Shown here: one piece after another, positions 48,576 through 59,222 of the stretch
Position numbering within the stretch: the first letter of the stretch is position 1
Layout of the letters: each line of letters starts with the position of its first letter
NCBI RefSeq assembly: GCF_000340215.1
Contig: NW_006921532.1
Location: forward strand, 1,281,337 to 1,345,336
DNA length: 64,000 nt
Reading direction: 5' to 3'
From: Pseudocercospora fijiensis CIRAD86
Lineage: Eukaryota; Ascomycota; Dothideomycetes; Mycosphaerellales; Mycosphaerellaceae
Notes under the pieces: model-generated
What the model was told of the DNA's origin: nothing
Seen by the model: the letters and a program-made list of their open reading frames with translations, nothing else
Database searches by the model: none
Made by a program: the position numbers and the translations under genes

Positions 48576-49542
48576 ATGGCGTCTGCACACGATCTCTCAG
48601 AGCTTGAGCAAGACCCAAGACTGTTCTTGTTCACTTCGTTGACGGCCGGCTCATCTCACATCATCACTGCTACCTCTCGAATGGAAACGATACTGAAAGC
48701 GAACAAGATACCGTTTCAAGCGTTAGACACTGCGACAGACGAGAAGGCACGGAGATTGTGGCAGCGAAGAGCAGGACAGAGAAAGCTTCCTGGCTTGGTA
48801 AAGGATGGCTTGGTGATAGGAGTATGTGCACGGAAGCATCGGGTGAGAGGCTCGTCACTGACGTTGCGTCTAGGATTTGACAGAAGTTGAAGAATGGAAT
48901 GAGTTTGGAGAACTCAAGGAGAATATCGGACCCGTTCCCGCCAGCAATGCTGCTCCAGCAGGAGGACGTGTTGGCGTGCAGACAGCACCACCGCTTTCGC
49001 ACAATACATCCCCGAGCCCGGCAAGCAGCTCTAGTGCACCAGCGAACAAGAAACCTGAGCCCTCATTCGACAAGTCGAGAGGCATCGCACTTCCAGGCGC
49101 AGCCGAGATCGCAGCACGTAACAAAGCTCAGTCGGCAACCAAAGTCGAAGCGAGTAATGCGGAGCCCCATATATCCTCTCCAGAGGAAAAGAAGAGCAGC
49201 GTGGAGGCGGTGAAGGATATCAAGAGCAGCCACCCAGCGATAGATCATCTCTCTGCGCCTGCATCACGCATACAGTCCGGAACAGCGACACCGGCGCAAG
49301 TCGAAGAAGCACCAAGCAGCGAGGAGAAGCAAAAGCACCGAGGAAGCGATATAATTGTTGCGGATGCGGAGCAAGTCAAGGAAATTGAGAAGTCAAATTT
49401 ACTGCAAGAGGATCCGAACGAAGACGCAGAGGATACCGACGCGGTCAAAGGCGTGGCAGATCTCAAGGTAGACGACGAGAAGCCCACACAGGAGCAGGCG
49501 GCGAAAGAGCCAGAGGATGCTAGCAAGACTGTTGCAGACTAG
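48576..49542 (+). CDS. SH3BGR-like thioredoxin-fold protein with disordered tail, two exons
   Basis: Predicted 304 residues. Exon 1 is 48,576-48,821 and exon 2 is 48,874-49,542, joined by a 52-base intron (GTATGT...TCTAG) that restores VIGDLTEVEEWNEFGELKE. The first 105 or so residues match the SH3-domain-binding glutamic acid-rich (SH3BGR, glutaredoxin-like) family: a beta strand LFLFTSLTAG, then MLETILKANKIPF-type helix and strand (here RMETILKANKIPF), FQALDTATDEKARRLW, LPGLVKDG and the closing EEWNEFGEL helix. Family members lack the redox CxxC, and none is seen here. The rest is a Glu/Ser/Lys-rich, probably disordered tail. Molecular role unknown; likely cytosolic. Confidence 0.8.
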
Positions 49543-50055
49543 GCTGGGTCATTGCAGAATTGAAAACCTCTTATGCACAGTCTTCAAGCATTTCATTGCA
49601 TTTCAGGTGGAGCATATCGTGGCCTGGACAAACGAAGGTGGATTCAGCGGGTATATGTTTCTAGGAGCTTTGCCTTCAGTTGGCATAGCGTGATGATCTC
49701 GCTTGATGACAATGATTTACAAGGCGTTCTGGGATGAGCAGCCGCTAGTATCTATTACATCTCGGCCTTGCTCGCCTGAACGAAATGTGATATGCCCAGC
49801 TTGCTCGCGAGGCAATCGGTGAAGCAACGGTTTAAGCTTTGATGACGTCCTGTGAATCCCCTGTGCGTGCCTCGCTCGTTTCCGTGCCAGCCCAGCCACC
49901 AGACTCTCGAGAGCGACACTTCACTTCAATAATATTGAAATGCAGTCTCGTCAATTGGACATTTGGATCCACATTTTGCGTCGACATGTACTCTTCGCGC
50001 ATGTATAACGACGACGCTTGATGCAAACACAACAACAATCCGCACCCGAGACTCG
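49543..50055. other. Intergenic region before the GRF gene
   Basis: No gene recognised. It contains the presumed terminator of the SH3BGR-like gene and the promoter of the next gene. Confidence 0.4.
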
Positions 50056-51192
50056 ATGCAGAAAGCACGATATCGCAGCAATCGTGGTGGATTCCGTGGT
50101 GGTCGAGGCAGAGGCGGCAACACATTAAAAGGTCTTTTCGACAATGGCATCTGGTACTGCAATTGCACGCCTCGCATGCCAGCAGAACACTTCAAAGTGA
50201 AAAAGGAGGGCAAGAACAAGGATCGATGGTTCTACACATGCCAGCAGCCGTCGGATAGCGCTCAGCGCTGCGACTTCTTTCTATGGAATGAGGATGCGAA
50301 GCTCCGAGAGACGGCCGCAGTGTTTAATAATAGCAGAAGCGAGCCTAAAGGTCCAGAGGCGCAAGAAGGCTGGACCGCTGGTCGAGATGCACAAGGCAAG
50401 ATGGTCAATGCCAGAGAAGCGTCTCCTACGCCCACATCGATTCCATCATACCCCACGCTCCCAGGTGCGAATGTCGGCCTAAAGCGTAATGCTCTTGAAG
50501 CTCAGCTCGGCGACGACGACGATGATGACAAGTTCAGCTTGGATGGCCAGGAGGAAGAAGCGATGTTCAAGGCAGCGGACAATATTTCATCCTTTGAGAC
50601 ACCACACAAGGCTCAGAGGACAGGTGTCTATGCGACGCCAGCTACAAGCGACGCGAAGAAGAGTTCGCGTAAGCTGCCGTGGTTGAAAGATCCACAAATC
50701 CCTGCCACTCCCATATCTGGGAAGAAAACGGTCCTCGACTTCTTCAATACCTCACCGTCGAAGGTCGTGCCTAGTCCAGCTCGGGCAATCGAGCCTCAAA
50801 CACCACCGGTAGTTTCCACGCTGCCAGCAATTCCAGAGTCACCTTCACCGACATCAAGATTTAAAAATGCATTGCATAACCCAGCCGACTCGCAGAGCTC
50901 ACTGACGAATGAGGTCCTTCAAGAGCTAAGTACTGTGAGACTGCCACCGGAAAAGCTCGAAAGTCTGCGGAGCATCTTGTCCAAGCACGACCTACGAACG
51001 CAGGGCATCAGAAAGGGGCGGGATATTTCACGTCTCGCACTCAGGGCTAAAGAGGCGAGGATTGTGGAGCTCGAGGCTCGTATCACGAGTCTTCAGGCCG
51101 AGAAGGAAGTGGATCGAAGTATCGTTGAGAGAATGAAATGGAGAAATGAGAATCAGGTCCAGAATGACGAAGAGACCGAAGATGAGCTGTGA
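50056..51192 (+). CDS. GRF-type zinc-finger protein
   Basis: A single-exon protein of 378 residues. The N-terminus is an RGG-like Arg/Gly run (residues 10-21). A GRF zinc finger spans about residues 28-80: NGIWYCNC, H45, RWFYTC at 57-62 and RCDFFLW at 71-77 give the Cys/His ligands and the aromatic core. GRF fingers bind single-stranded nucleic acid in DNA-repair proteins such as APE2 and TOP3A. The middle is Pro/Ser/Thr-rich and contains KKTVLDFF (about residues 222-229), close to a PCNA-interacting box. The C-terminal 70 residues form a predicted coiled coil (AKEARIVELEARITSLQAEK). The ATG at 50,056 precedes the RGG run; upstream in-frame codons lack an ATG. A nuclear role in nucleic-acid metabolism is inferred. 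Confidence 0.8.
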   Translation: MQKARYRSNRGGFRGGRGRGGNTLKGLFDNGIWYCNCTPRMPAEHFKVKKEGKNKDRWFYTCQQPSDSAQRCDFFLWNEDAKLRETAAVFNNSRSEPKGPEAQEGWTAGRDAQGKMVNAREASPTPTSIPSYPTLPGANVGLKRNALEAQLGDDDDDDKFSLDGQEEEAMFKAADNISSFETPHKAQRTGVYATPATSDAKKSSRKLPWLKDPQIPATPISGKKTVLDFFNTSPSKVVPSPARAIEPQTPPVVSTLPAIPESPSPTSRFKNALHNPADSQSSLTNEVLQELSTVRLPPEKLESLRSILSKHDLRTQGIRKGRDISRLALRAKEARIVELEARITSLQAEKEVDRSIVERMKWRNENQVQNDEETEDEL

Positions 51193-51981
51193 AGTTGCGG
51201 TTTGTTTTGGCTTATGAGCGTTCATGATACCCATTTGAGATATTTCTACTTTATATGTTTTGTAAGCTCTGCGGATTCTTTTTGCTCGGGCGATTTGATC
51301 AAAAGCCATCGGCCTAGTGCCCCACTGCTCCTGCCAAACATCATCTTCACCTCTCTCACGGAGTTCGCCCATTACTGTCATGCGATCGTCAGTAGAGTTG
51401 TTCTATGGCATGAGACGTAGTCTATATCTTCGTGATGCCAGCGGACGGAACTAGCCAACTACTCCCATTCTGGAGAATTGGACAGCGTTGCTCGATCCCA
51501 CAAACCTTTTGGACGTTACTGACAGTCGCGTCTTCAGATCAACTTCTGGCATTACTTGCCAAAAGCCAGCCAGTATAAAGCTCGATACCTGACAACTGGC
51601 AGAGGAGGAGGAGAAGGGTTTGCCATCAACTGGACTGGACCGCGGTCTTCTGCACACTTGGCGGTATGGTGCAGAGGAAGGCAGGGAGGAGAAGTATGCT
51701 CTTTCCCGTACCGACCGATGTGGGAGCATACTCGTGTGTGTGATGCCAGATCAGGATGCGTTCAATACTTGGTTCCCGGTGTATAATCCCTATGGCGGTG
51801 CTTGAGCAGGTCGTAAACATTGTGATCTCGCAACACCATGAAGAGACATCAGCGGCACGCCGCCCAGTCGCGCAGAAGCCGTGCAGGGCCTTGCAAATAG
51901 AGATCTGGTTGAAGTATTTTCAATACCCTGTCAATCATGCATCCGCATGGATACCTCCCCATCCCTCTCACCGCATACCAT
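51193..51981. other. Intergenic region between convergent genes
   Basis: Short frames on both strands overlap one another and show no domain; no gene is supported. Confidence 0.4.
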
Positions 51982-54089
51982 CTACAACTTGAGTATCGTC
52001 GGGTTCAAACCATAAATCCTCTCAATCAGCGGATGAACCACCGGCACAGGTTTCGGTCTCAAAGCTTTTTCCCTCTCCCTCTCCAAAACCCTATACTCCT
52101 GCAACCTCCACATCCTCTCCATACTCGATCTCACACTCAACCAGAACTCCTGAATCGCAGAATCCCACTCCGCCCCAAGATCTTCCGCTCGATGTCTATC
52201 CTCATCATCATGCATCAAAGGCTTGGAGATATCTTTGCCTCGCACGTCGAAAACGAAATATCGATCTTCTTCGAAGAGGAGGTATTTGATGTATTTGCGA
52301 TACGGTGACCAGTCGCAGTCTTGCATGTCTTCGATTAATGTCTCGGCTTCGGCGTTGGGGTGTAATATGACTTCACGAGCCAAGGAGCGATCATCGCTTG
52401 CTGTCCAGAATTTGCGAAGCGCGCGATCCCAGGCTTCGCCTTCGAGCTCTTTTGCTTCGTGCCATTCCGGCTCATCGTTTGCGTGCAGGGAGACTTGGTA
52501 TTCTGCCGTTCGACCACCATCTTCGGGGTTTGCTCGGAACTCGTGAACTGTGAGTCCACCATTCAGTGCTTCTCCTTCCTCTTCCGGCGAGACTGCTCCA
52601 TCGTTTTGCTCATCGTCCTCAGAGTCTGTCCATAACTTCATCCCCGGCGGGATGTTGATCTGAACGTGTGGGAATTCCGCACGAGTTGCTGCGATCTGCT
52701 CGTGTTTTGCTACCGCTTTATTACCATGGAAAGAACCAAATGAATCCTAGTAAGTGGAACGCATCCTAAAGTATCACATCATTCAAAGTCAGTATTGAGC
52801 TCCTCTATTTCGCCACTCTTTTGGCCTCTTTGCACTTACCAGGTCGGCTGGCGTGTCTTCTCGGCGTCCGTCTGCATCGAAAACTGTTTGTTCACAAAAT
52901 TCTTCTGGGCAGTCGGGACCTCGCGATTGGAGTAGAATACAAACGGATCTGAGCTTCCAGCCTGCGGACTGGTTGACGCAATGGTGATGGAATCTGATGT
53001 ATATCTCTCCTCAGGCGAAGGTTTCTGGCCAGGGACTGGAGTACCGGGGCGTTCTAGGTTGGGAACTGGCGGTATTTTGGCCTTAACGTTGGATGAAGGA
53101 GTGTCTACATCCATCGGGTCATCTGTAGCTGATTCGGGAGACCCACCAGGCTTCCCCTTCCTACGGTCCTTGCTGCGAAGTTGGACACCTTCAGAGCTTT
53201 TACGCGGAGACTTGCGGCTTCCTGGTGAGGGTGATGCGCCTGGTTTCGAAGGAGCGCGTGCTTTTGAAAGATAATATGCGGGAGGCTTTGGCGAGCCAGT
53301 GTCCTCCACCGAACGTACGATAGACGAGTGTCGTTTCCTTCTTGGCATATTCTTCAGTTTCTCAGCGTTTGAGCTATCATGCTGCTAACGATCAAGTTCC
53401 TCGCGATACTTTGCTATGGCCCCTTGAGTCTGAGAGGCATCACTTGAGGCCTCAGGCGTCTCAGGTAGACTTTTACGCTTCGGCGATTCCCCTTTAGAAC
53501 CAGTGGTCTTCGTTCTTGGACTCACTCGGGATCCATCGATAACTAATCGTCCTGGTCGGGCCGGATCTTGTGCATCAGGAATGCTTGCTTCCGTGAGATC
53601 AATCAGGCGATTAAGATGAGGCTGCAGCTCTGCAGCTACCGCATCCAGCGATGCCTTGGATAATTGAATTACGAAGTCTCGCACATCGCAGTAGAGGTCG
53701 TAAGCCAGGCCGTATTGCCCGAGATCATCCTATGATGCTGCTTGCCTATACAACTGTCTTATACGTTCGATTTGTGTTTTGTTCGGGCCGTCCTGTACTA
53801 GGCTGGGGCTGGAAGGAGGGAGCGATGCCAGCTGTCTAGGACGGGGACGGGGCGAAGGCGGTGGCGATGGACGGCGTGGCGGAGACGCCTCCGACTGTCT
53901 TGAATGTTGGAGGAGCGAATATCTTGAACTTGTTGACCTAGCATACCGGGATGCCATGGAGGTGTCTTGGCGGAATGCGTCAGGTAATGGAGCTTCGGAA
54001 GTGTGAAGGTCGATGTTGCCGTCACTGTCTTGCATGGCTGACATTGAATTGCTGTTATCGACTAGCCGTTGCTGTGTATGATTGTCCAT
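51982..54089 (-). pseudogene. Unrecognised fungal gene with three in-frame TAG codons
   Basis: Reading runs from ATG at 54,089 to TAG at 51,982-51,984, 678 codons after removing one clear intron (52,766-52,839; GTAAGT...CTTTAG with a CTGAC branch site). Three further TAG codons are in frame, at 53,730-53,732, 53,385-53,387 and 52,747-52,749 (codons 120, 235 and 423). There are no frameshifts and no TAA or TGA. The first TAG falls between two helices (IERIRQLYRQAAS and DDLGQYGLAYDLYCDVRDF), a pattern like a MIT or TPR hairpin. A Ser/Pro/Lys-rich middle follows, and the C-terminus (about 210 residues, MKLWTDSEDDEQ to LIERIYGLNP) is rich in Trp and acidic residues. It may be a functional gene with small introns I did not resolve, or a recent pseudogene. 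I do not recognise the family. Confidence 0.6.
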
Positions 54090-54552
54090 GATGCTGCTAT
54101 AAGGTGCTGCTGTCGTGTGAATAGTCAGGGCTGCGAGAAAGGAGACATCAGTATCAGCAAAGCAATATGCATGGAGCAAGTCCAGTGGAGCAGGTACAGC
54201 CCTTGGCCTGCCTACGGGGAATCTGCGGCTATGAAAAGTGCCTAGATACCTATAACTCTGCGAAGGAGCGCCGCCTTAAGTAGCCATGCGCGCGCTCTGC
54301 GTCCGATAATCGAGACTGGACTACAGTCGGCGACGTGCTGACCACCGCTCGAACTGTATAGCGGAATTGTATATCACGGCGAATTCCCGGACGTTTGCCA
54401 GATGGTGCAAGCTCTTGCCTCGAAACCTGAGAGAAGCCACAAGCAGCTGCACGATGTAGAAGACGGCACGGAAGCCGCCATGATGTCTGCTTTGGAACCA
54501 GTCTACCGTAACTCCATCGCTAATATCCCAGTAAACCTCCTGGCTGTGTTTA
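54090..54552. other. Intergenic region between two minus-strand genes
   Basis: No gene recognised; presumed promoter of the gene starting at 54,089 and terminator of the one ending at 54,553. Confidence 0.4.
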
Positions 54553-56436
54553 TCACGATATCTTGTCAACCCATCTATCGAAAGCTCCCTTGCCTTGGTA
54601 TGAAGCTTCCTCATGTTCCCATTTCCTTCTCTCCGAACGCCTACGAGCATTATAAGCGCGAACGAATTTCCAAGCCTCTGCGTCAGCGAGGTTCCACGAT
54701 TCAACGACTTCTTTGATCTGGACCGCGGGCTTCGCGCCACCCTTTTCCCCGTTGCGTAAGGCGATGACAGCCTTTTGAAAGAGATCCTTCTCCCTTGCCA
54801 GGTCTGCTTCTTTAGGCACCGGACCATCTCCGTATTCAGGCTTTGGAGCTGGTGGTCGCCTCTCAGGCCCGGGCACTGGTGTCTCACTCTTGCCGGAGGG
54901 CATCGGCTCGCGTGGTATCTTGAACGGGAAAATCCAATCGAGTTCTGCTCGGTCTTCTTCGCTCTCTGCTTTGGGAGGATCCTCCGCTGTGAGCCACAAG
55001 GATCTTGTACTGCCATATGCAGATGCCACTGCTTCCTTGATTGTGGGTAGCCTGGCGAACGAAGAGAGGCCATTTCCGAGCATTTCTTTTGTGGCGGCGT
55101 GAATCCAGATGTCTCTATTCGTCTCCCTTCTGATGAATCTGAGATCGAGGTCGTCTTTTTGCTTTACAAGACTGGTAATCGTGTACGGGTGTGGCACACT
55201 CGCAATCGTGAATATCCTGCTGTCGTTTCTGAAAAACTTTTGCGCAGAAATAGGAATCTTGTTGCTAACGCAAGGCTTGCATTTGGGCCTGTTCGGAGGG
55301 CAAGATGAAGGAAGAGGTGTGTTGGAGCATTGGGAGAGGTTTCGCGCAAGGTCAATTGCAGGCTCAATGAGAACAGTGGTGTGTTCAGGAAGAGGCTTTA
55401 GTACAACAATGCCCTTTGGAAACTGATTCTGCCAAGTAGTGTGTAGGTGGCTGTTGATCAGATCCGGTAGCTGTTGCAAAGCATCGGGAACAGTGTTGAG
55501 ATGTGCAAGCTTCTCTCCTATCGGCTTATAGGCAGCAGATTTGAGCACTGCATCGCTGTAAAATGCAATGCCTTCAGCCTTAGCCTCCACTTGGACTGTG
55601 CCCGGCGACAATGCCTCGTCGAGAAACTTCACACGCTTGATCGCTGGCGACGAGACTGCTTCCTTGAGGGCAGCGTCAATGTGGCTTGCAGACCCTATGA
55701 AGAGCCCATTGCTCAAGTTCTCGAAACGAGACAGCGTCGGATACTCGCCTCGGCGCAGGAATGACAAGGTCGGATCGTCGTACGTAGCCATGGGGACAGC
55801 CATGAAGTTGGCGAGGATGCCGCCCTTCATGTTAGCCCACGCGAGCCATCTCATGAGCTCATTCTCGAAGCCTTTCTCCAGCGTCAGCCCCTGGACTGCG
55901 CGATATAGGGGATTGTGCATGGCCTCGCTCTTGCTCAATACGACGGGTCTGAAGCCAGCTGCCCACCACGCTCTACGCCATATCTGCAGCAGCTCTTGCT
56001 CGGCCTTCCTGCTCTTCTGATCTTTCCTCCTGGAACTCGCATCGTAGTATGTGTATATGGGCGGTCTTTCGGCGAGGGGAGGCAGGACAGCTCGAGCTTC
56101 GTCGTACACCGTGTCGCTGCTGAACGGGTTCTTCCATTTCCAGTCGCTGTACCACCTCACGTCGCCGCTGCTGCTGTTCGCCTGTTCGGGTGGCGGTTTG
56201 TGGGCGGGCGTCCTGAAACCGGGCAGTCGATCAACCACATTTTGAGCGCCTTCTACCACCTGGTGCACGCCACCTTCGAGCATCGGGCCAAATGGCACCT
56301 TCTCCAAATATGGGTCATAAGCATCGGTGCTCGACTTGCCCAGGAAGACGAGGCAGAACAGGAGGATTCCCGCAAGCGTAGCAACGATCTGGAAGCGTCG
56401 GGGTAGAATGGCGCACGGGTTCAACCGCCGTGGCAT
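54553..56436 (-). CDS. Type II membrane protein, fungal, unknown function
   Basis: A single-exon protein of 627 residues. A short basic N-terminus (MPRRLNPCAILPRR) precedes one hydrophobic segment (about residues 16-34, IVATLAGILLFCLVFLG), so the protein is probably anchored in the Golgi or ER membrane with a large lumenal part. The lumenal region contains WWAAGFRPVVLS, RWLAWANMKGGILANF and RFENLSNGLFIGS, which recall glycosyltransferases of the GT32 type, where a helix with ..L...GG.. contacts the sugar donor. No clear DXD was identified, so that link is weak. A Cys-rich loop (SSCPPNRPKCKPC) may form disulfides. The C-terminal 100 residues are charged and helical. The ATG at 56,436 directly precedes the basic stretch. 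Confidence 0.75.
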   Translation of the reverse strand: MPRRLNPCAILPRRFQIVATLAGILLFCLVFLGKSSTDAYDPYLEKVPFGPMLEGGVHQVVEGAQNVVDRLPGFRTPAHKPPPEQANSSSGDVRWYSDWKWKNPFSSDTVYDEARAVLPPLAERPPIYTYYDASSRRKDQKSRKAEQELLQIWRRAWWAAGFRPVVLSKSEAMHNPLYRAVQGLTLEKGFENELMRWLAWANMKGGILANFMAVPMATYDDPTLSFLRRGEYPTLSRFENLSNGLFIGSASHIDAALKEAVSSPAIKRVKFLDEALSPGTVQVEAKAEGIAFYSDAVLKSAAYKPIGEKLAHLNTVPDALQQLPDLINSHLHTTWQNQFPKGIVVLKPLPEHTTVLIEPAIDLARNLSQCSNTPLPSSCPPNRPKCKPCVSNKIPISAQKFFRNDSRIFTIASVPHPYTITSLVKQKDDLDLRFIRRETNRDIWIHAATKEMLGNGLSSFARLPTIKEAVASAYGSTRSLWLTAEDPPKAESEEDRAELDWIFPFKIPREPMPSGKSETPVPGPERRPPAPKPEYGDGPVPKEADLAREKDLFQKAVIALRNGEKGGAKPAVQIKEVVESWNLADAEAWKFVRAYNARRRSERRKWEHEEASYQGKGAFDRWVDKIS

Positions 56437-57090
56437 GTTGTCTTATGTTTTATGAAGGCAAACGGCCAGACGCTGGGCCAGCAGCGACGAGCAAATCCTT
56501 GGTCATCCAGAGGTTCAGATGTGGGCAGCGTGAAGCGAGGAAGCACTGGCGATGTTCGAAATGAACATGGACTTGAGAGAGAGTGTCCCGTCCTCCGTAC
56601 TTGCGTCGTAGATATCTGGAAGGCTACATGTACGTATGCACCAGAGACGCATACACATGCAGGGGCTCAGCGATCCCTGAGAGGGCGGAGACACGTCCGT
56701 TCATCGCCATCGTGTCTTGACTCTTCATGCTCATGCTCATCATCAAATTCCTCTCTCTACCTTAACATCATTCGTCACGATCACGCCGCGAGGCATCCAT
56801 CTCTCACTGTCCCCCGACGCATGCATCAGATCACAGCATTCGTCACATGCGCAGAAATGACAGCAAGAGCTCATGCATGTTATGCAGCGTGCCGAGCGTC
56901 GTCTTGAAAAAGTGATCGGCAACCTGGTTGAATTATTTGCACTCCGATCCTGAAGATCTAGCATCTCCCACGAATTTCAACCACACATCGTCTCCTCGAA
57001 ATCTTCCAGGACAAAGCCACTGACAGCTCCTCCGTATCTGCTTGATCACTCTTGTGCAACAGTGTGCTCGAGCAGCCACAGTCAGAGCCC
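56437..57090. other. Divergent promoter region
   Basis: Lies between the minus-strand membrane-protein gene and the plus-strand gene at 57,091. A GCTCAT repeat (near 56,728) and CT-rich stretches are seen; no gene. Confidence 0.4.
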
Positions 57091-57598
57091 ATGGCTTCAT
57101 CTTCAGCGCTGGGAGGAGGGGAAACGTGCAGGAAAGCTGGCAGTCCAGAAGCATATGATGCTCTGCGTCGCCGGAATGGTGCAGCGGAGATCTTGCAGAG
57201 TTATGAGAAGTTGAGCTGGCACGCGTTCAAGCGCTGTGAGGTCTGTTGCTTGGAGGTCAAGTACTGTCTTAAGATTCCGCCTCTGACATCTTTCTCAGAC
57301 AATAACACAAACTCGAATGCACTTCCAATGCATTATTGCTGGCTTCACGCCCGAAGACGAAGAGAAACGCATCTACTGGAAAGAGGATTTCACCCCACAT
57401 CCAGGACATGAAACTAAATCGAGTCGCAAGGGCAAGGAACGGGCAAGCTTGGGTGTAGAATCGAGTACGAAAGCCCGAAGTCGAGAGAAGAAAGACAGAT
57501 CTTCACTAGGCGAGGGTAGCAAGAGTCCTCGAGTAGCATCCAAAGAGAGCGGGATTACGAAACCTACGACATCTCGAGAAGCGGGTAGCGGTAATTGA
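57091..57598 (+). CDS. Small conserved fungal protein, two exons
   Basis: Predicted 149 residues. Exon 1 is 57,091-57,240 and exon 2 is 57,299-57,598, joined by a 58-base intron (GTCTGT...CTCAG with CTGAC branch site). The join gives AYDALRRRNGAAEILQSYEK, then WHAFKRCETITQTRMHFQC and IIAGFTPEDEE. This resembles a fungal-specific small protein family with an RRRNAAAxxL helix and a TRxHF segment; I know of no assigned function. The C-terminal 65 residues are Lys/Ser/Arg-rich and probably disordered. The intron has no stop in the exon 1 frame until 57,411, so a retained-intron form would give a different Cys-containing end. Confidence 0.7.
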
Positions 57599-57963
57599 CC
57601 ACGTAAGGTGACACGAGAGACGAAGATCAACGACGACGAGTTGAATTTCTACCAAGAAATATGCTTTTCTTGCTTGTATAGCTCTAGCACCCATATCAAG
57701 ATTCCCAAAGCTCTGTTTCGTTCATGCATGTAGTAGTGGCAGACAAATACCTGATTTATGAATCAAGCGGTCTGCGCTTCTGTCAGAAAAGCCTTCCCTT
57801 CGCAAGATGGCTGACAGCAATGTCGATGTTGGATTAAATATGCTTGTGTTGTGCTCCAAGAATGTCGTGGGGGTTTAATGCTTGCCAAGAGGTGGATGCT
57901 CGTCGTGATGAAGGCCGAAAGTAGCCTTGATGGTGATGGTATGAGGTATTGCGATGAACCCTC
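57599..57963. other. Intergenic region between convergent genes
   Basis: The 3' ends of the small fungal gene and the zinc-finger gene face each other here; no gene was seen. Confidence 0.4.
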
Positions 57964-59222
57964 TTAGTCAAGAATGACTGGGTTGGATTGCCAGAGTCCG
58001 GTCGTAGAGTCGTGCTGCTCGAATGCCAAGTCGATGTCGTCTGGTGACTCTCCGATGGCCGACTGGAACATCTCGAATGCAGTGGTCATATCATCCTTAC
58101 CGACACCACCCTTGATGCGAACCTCCTCGTGAACAGCCGTGAAAGCGCCCAAGGCATCGACTGACGCTTGAGTTGGACTCGGCGGAGTAGTGGTGTAGGT
58201 CAGCGACAATGGCAGCTCATCGAAGACTGAAGAGGGTGGGGATGGACTGTCAGAAAAGAAGAATGGGTCGAAGGAGGCTGCAGCTTCGTAGCCGAACCAC
58301 TCATCCTCGAAGAAGCTCGAGTCACTTGGCAAGTAGTTTGCATCTTCTTGCTCGATCTCTGGAGCGTTGACTTGGAGAGACTCGTCGAGATCTGTTGGCA
58401 TTGTTGGCATTGGAAGATAATCGCCCTGCATGATGTTTTCGAAATCACCGGCGGTTTGCTCAAGGATGTCGTTGCCCTCATAGGCGTTCGGGAAGGCGTC
58501 GGCATGAGCAGGCTCTGCAGATGGTGATGGATTGTATGCCACATTGAACTGCCATGCGGCAGCCTCGAGGTTGTCGGTGTTGGCGCCAATCTGGTCGTCT
58601 TGCTCAATCGACTCAACTGGGATGTCTTCGGGACGGAGTTCTTCTGTACCATGCACAGCTTGGTGGTATGTGCGAGCTGCATTGCGACCAAGACGATCGA
58701 TGACAGCATCGATGTCGTCAGACTGAATATTGGCAGGCAACTGTTCACGCTCGATGATTTCGTTGCCAAGCAGAACGCCCTGACCGAAGGTAGGGTCTTG
58801 AATGAAGTCGTTCATCGTCATGAGATGGGTGGTATCCAGGCCAGGAAGTGGCTTCTGGTACGGAAGACCATCGGACGTGTCGGAATCATCATCCTCCTCC
58901 TTCTTGACGCGGCGCTTGCCCTTAGCACCCTTGCGCGAGCGGCCTTTGCCTCCAGACTCGTCCTCGTCCCTGTCTAAGTCAGCCGAAGTACGCCATATGA
59001 GGGACTGGGAAGTGCTCACCAAGCGTCAGAGACAGTCAGATTGGAGTAAGGGCCATTCTTGATATGAACGGAGCGTACATGCCGGCGGAGAAACCACGCA
59101 AACTTCCACTTCTTCTGCTTGTCCTCTCCAGTGCAAAAGTTGCACCGATCCTCGCATCGTTCAATGACCAGCTTGCCTGAGGTTGGCCATTCGTGCTGGT
59201 GGCCGATCTTGGTGCAACCCAT
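57964..59222 (-). CDS. C2H2-type zinc-finger protein with acidic C-terminal region, two exons
   Basis: Predicted 402 residues. Exon 1 is 59,222-59,020 and exon 2 is 58,969-57,964, with a 50-base intron (GTGAGC...GACAG, branch site CTGAC) that restores AWDEDESGGKG. The N-terminus holds GCTKIGHQHEWPTSGKL and a zinc finger CNFC...FLRRHVRSVH (about residues 27-53, C-x2-C with H-x4-H). A basic nuclear-localisation-like run follows (RSRKGAKGKRRVKK), then a long acidic region rich in Asp, Ser, Pro and aromatics (FFEDEWFGYE, FDPFFFSDSP), typical of transcription activation domains. A DNA-binding regulator is the likely role; targets are unknown. Upstream exons are possible but none was identified. 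Confidence 0.7.

Noticed and set aside
54321..55073. 250-codon minus-strand frame overlapping the membrane-protein gene
   Set aside because: It is in another frame of the same strand as a longer gene with a signal anchor and coherent sequence.
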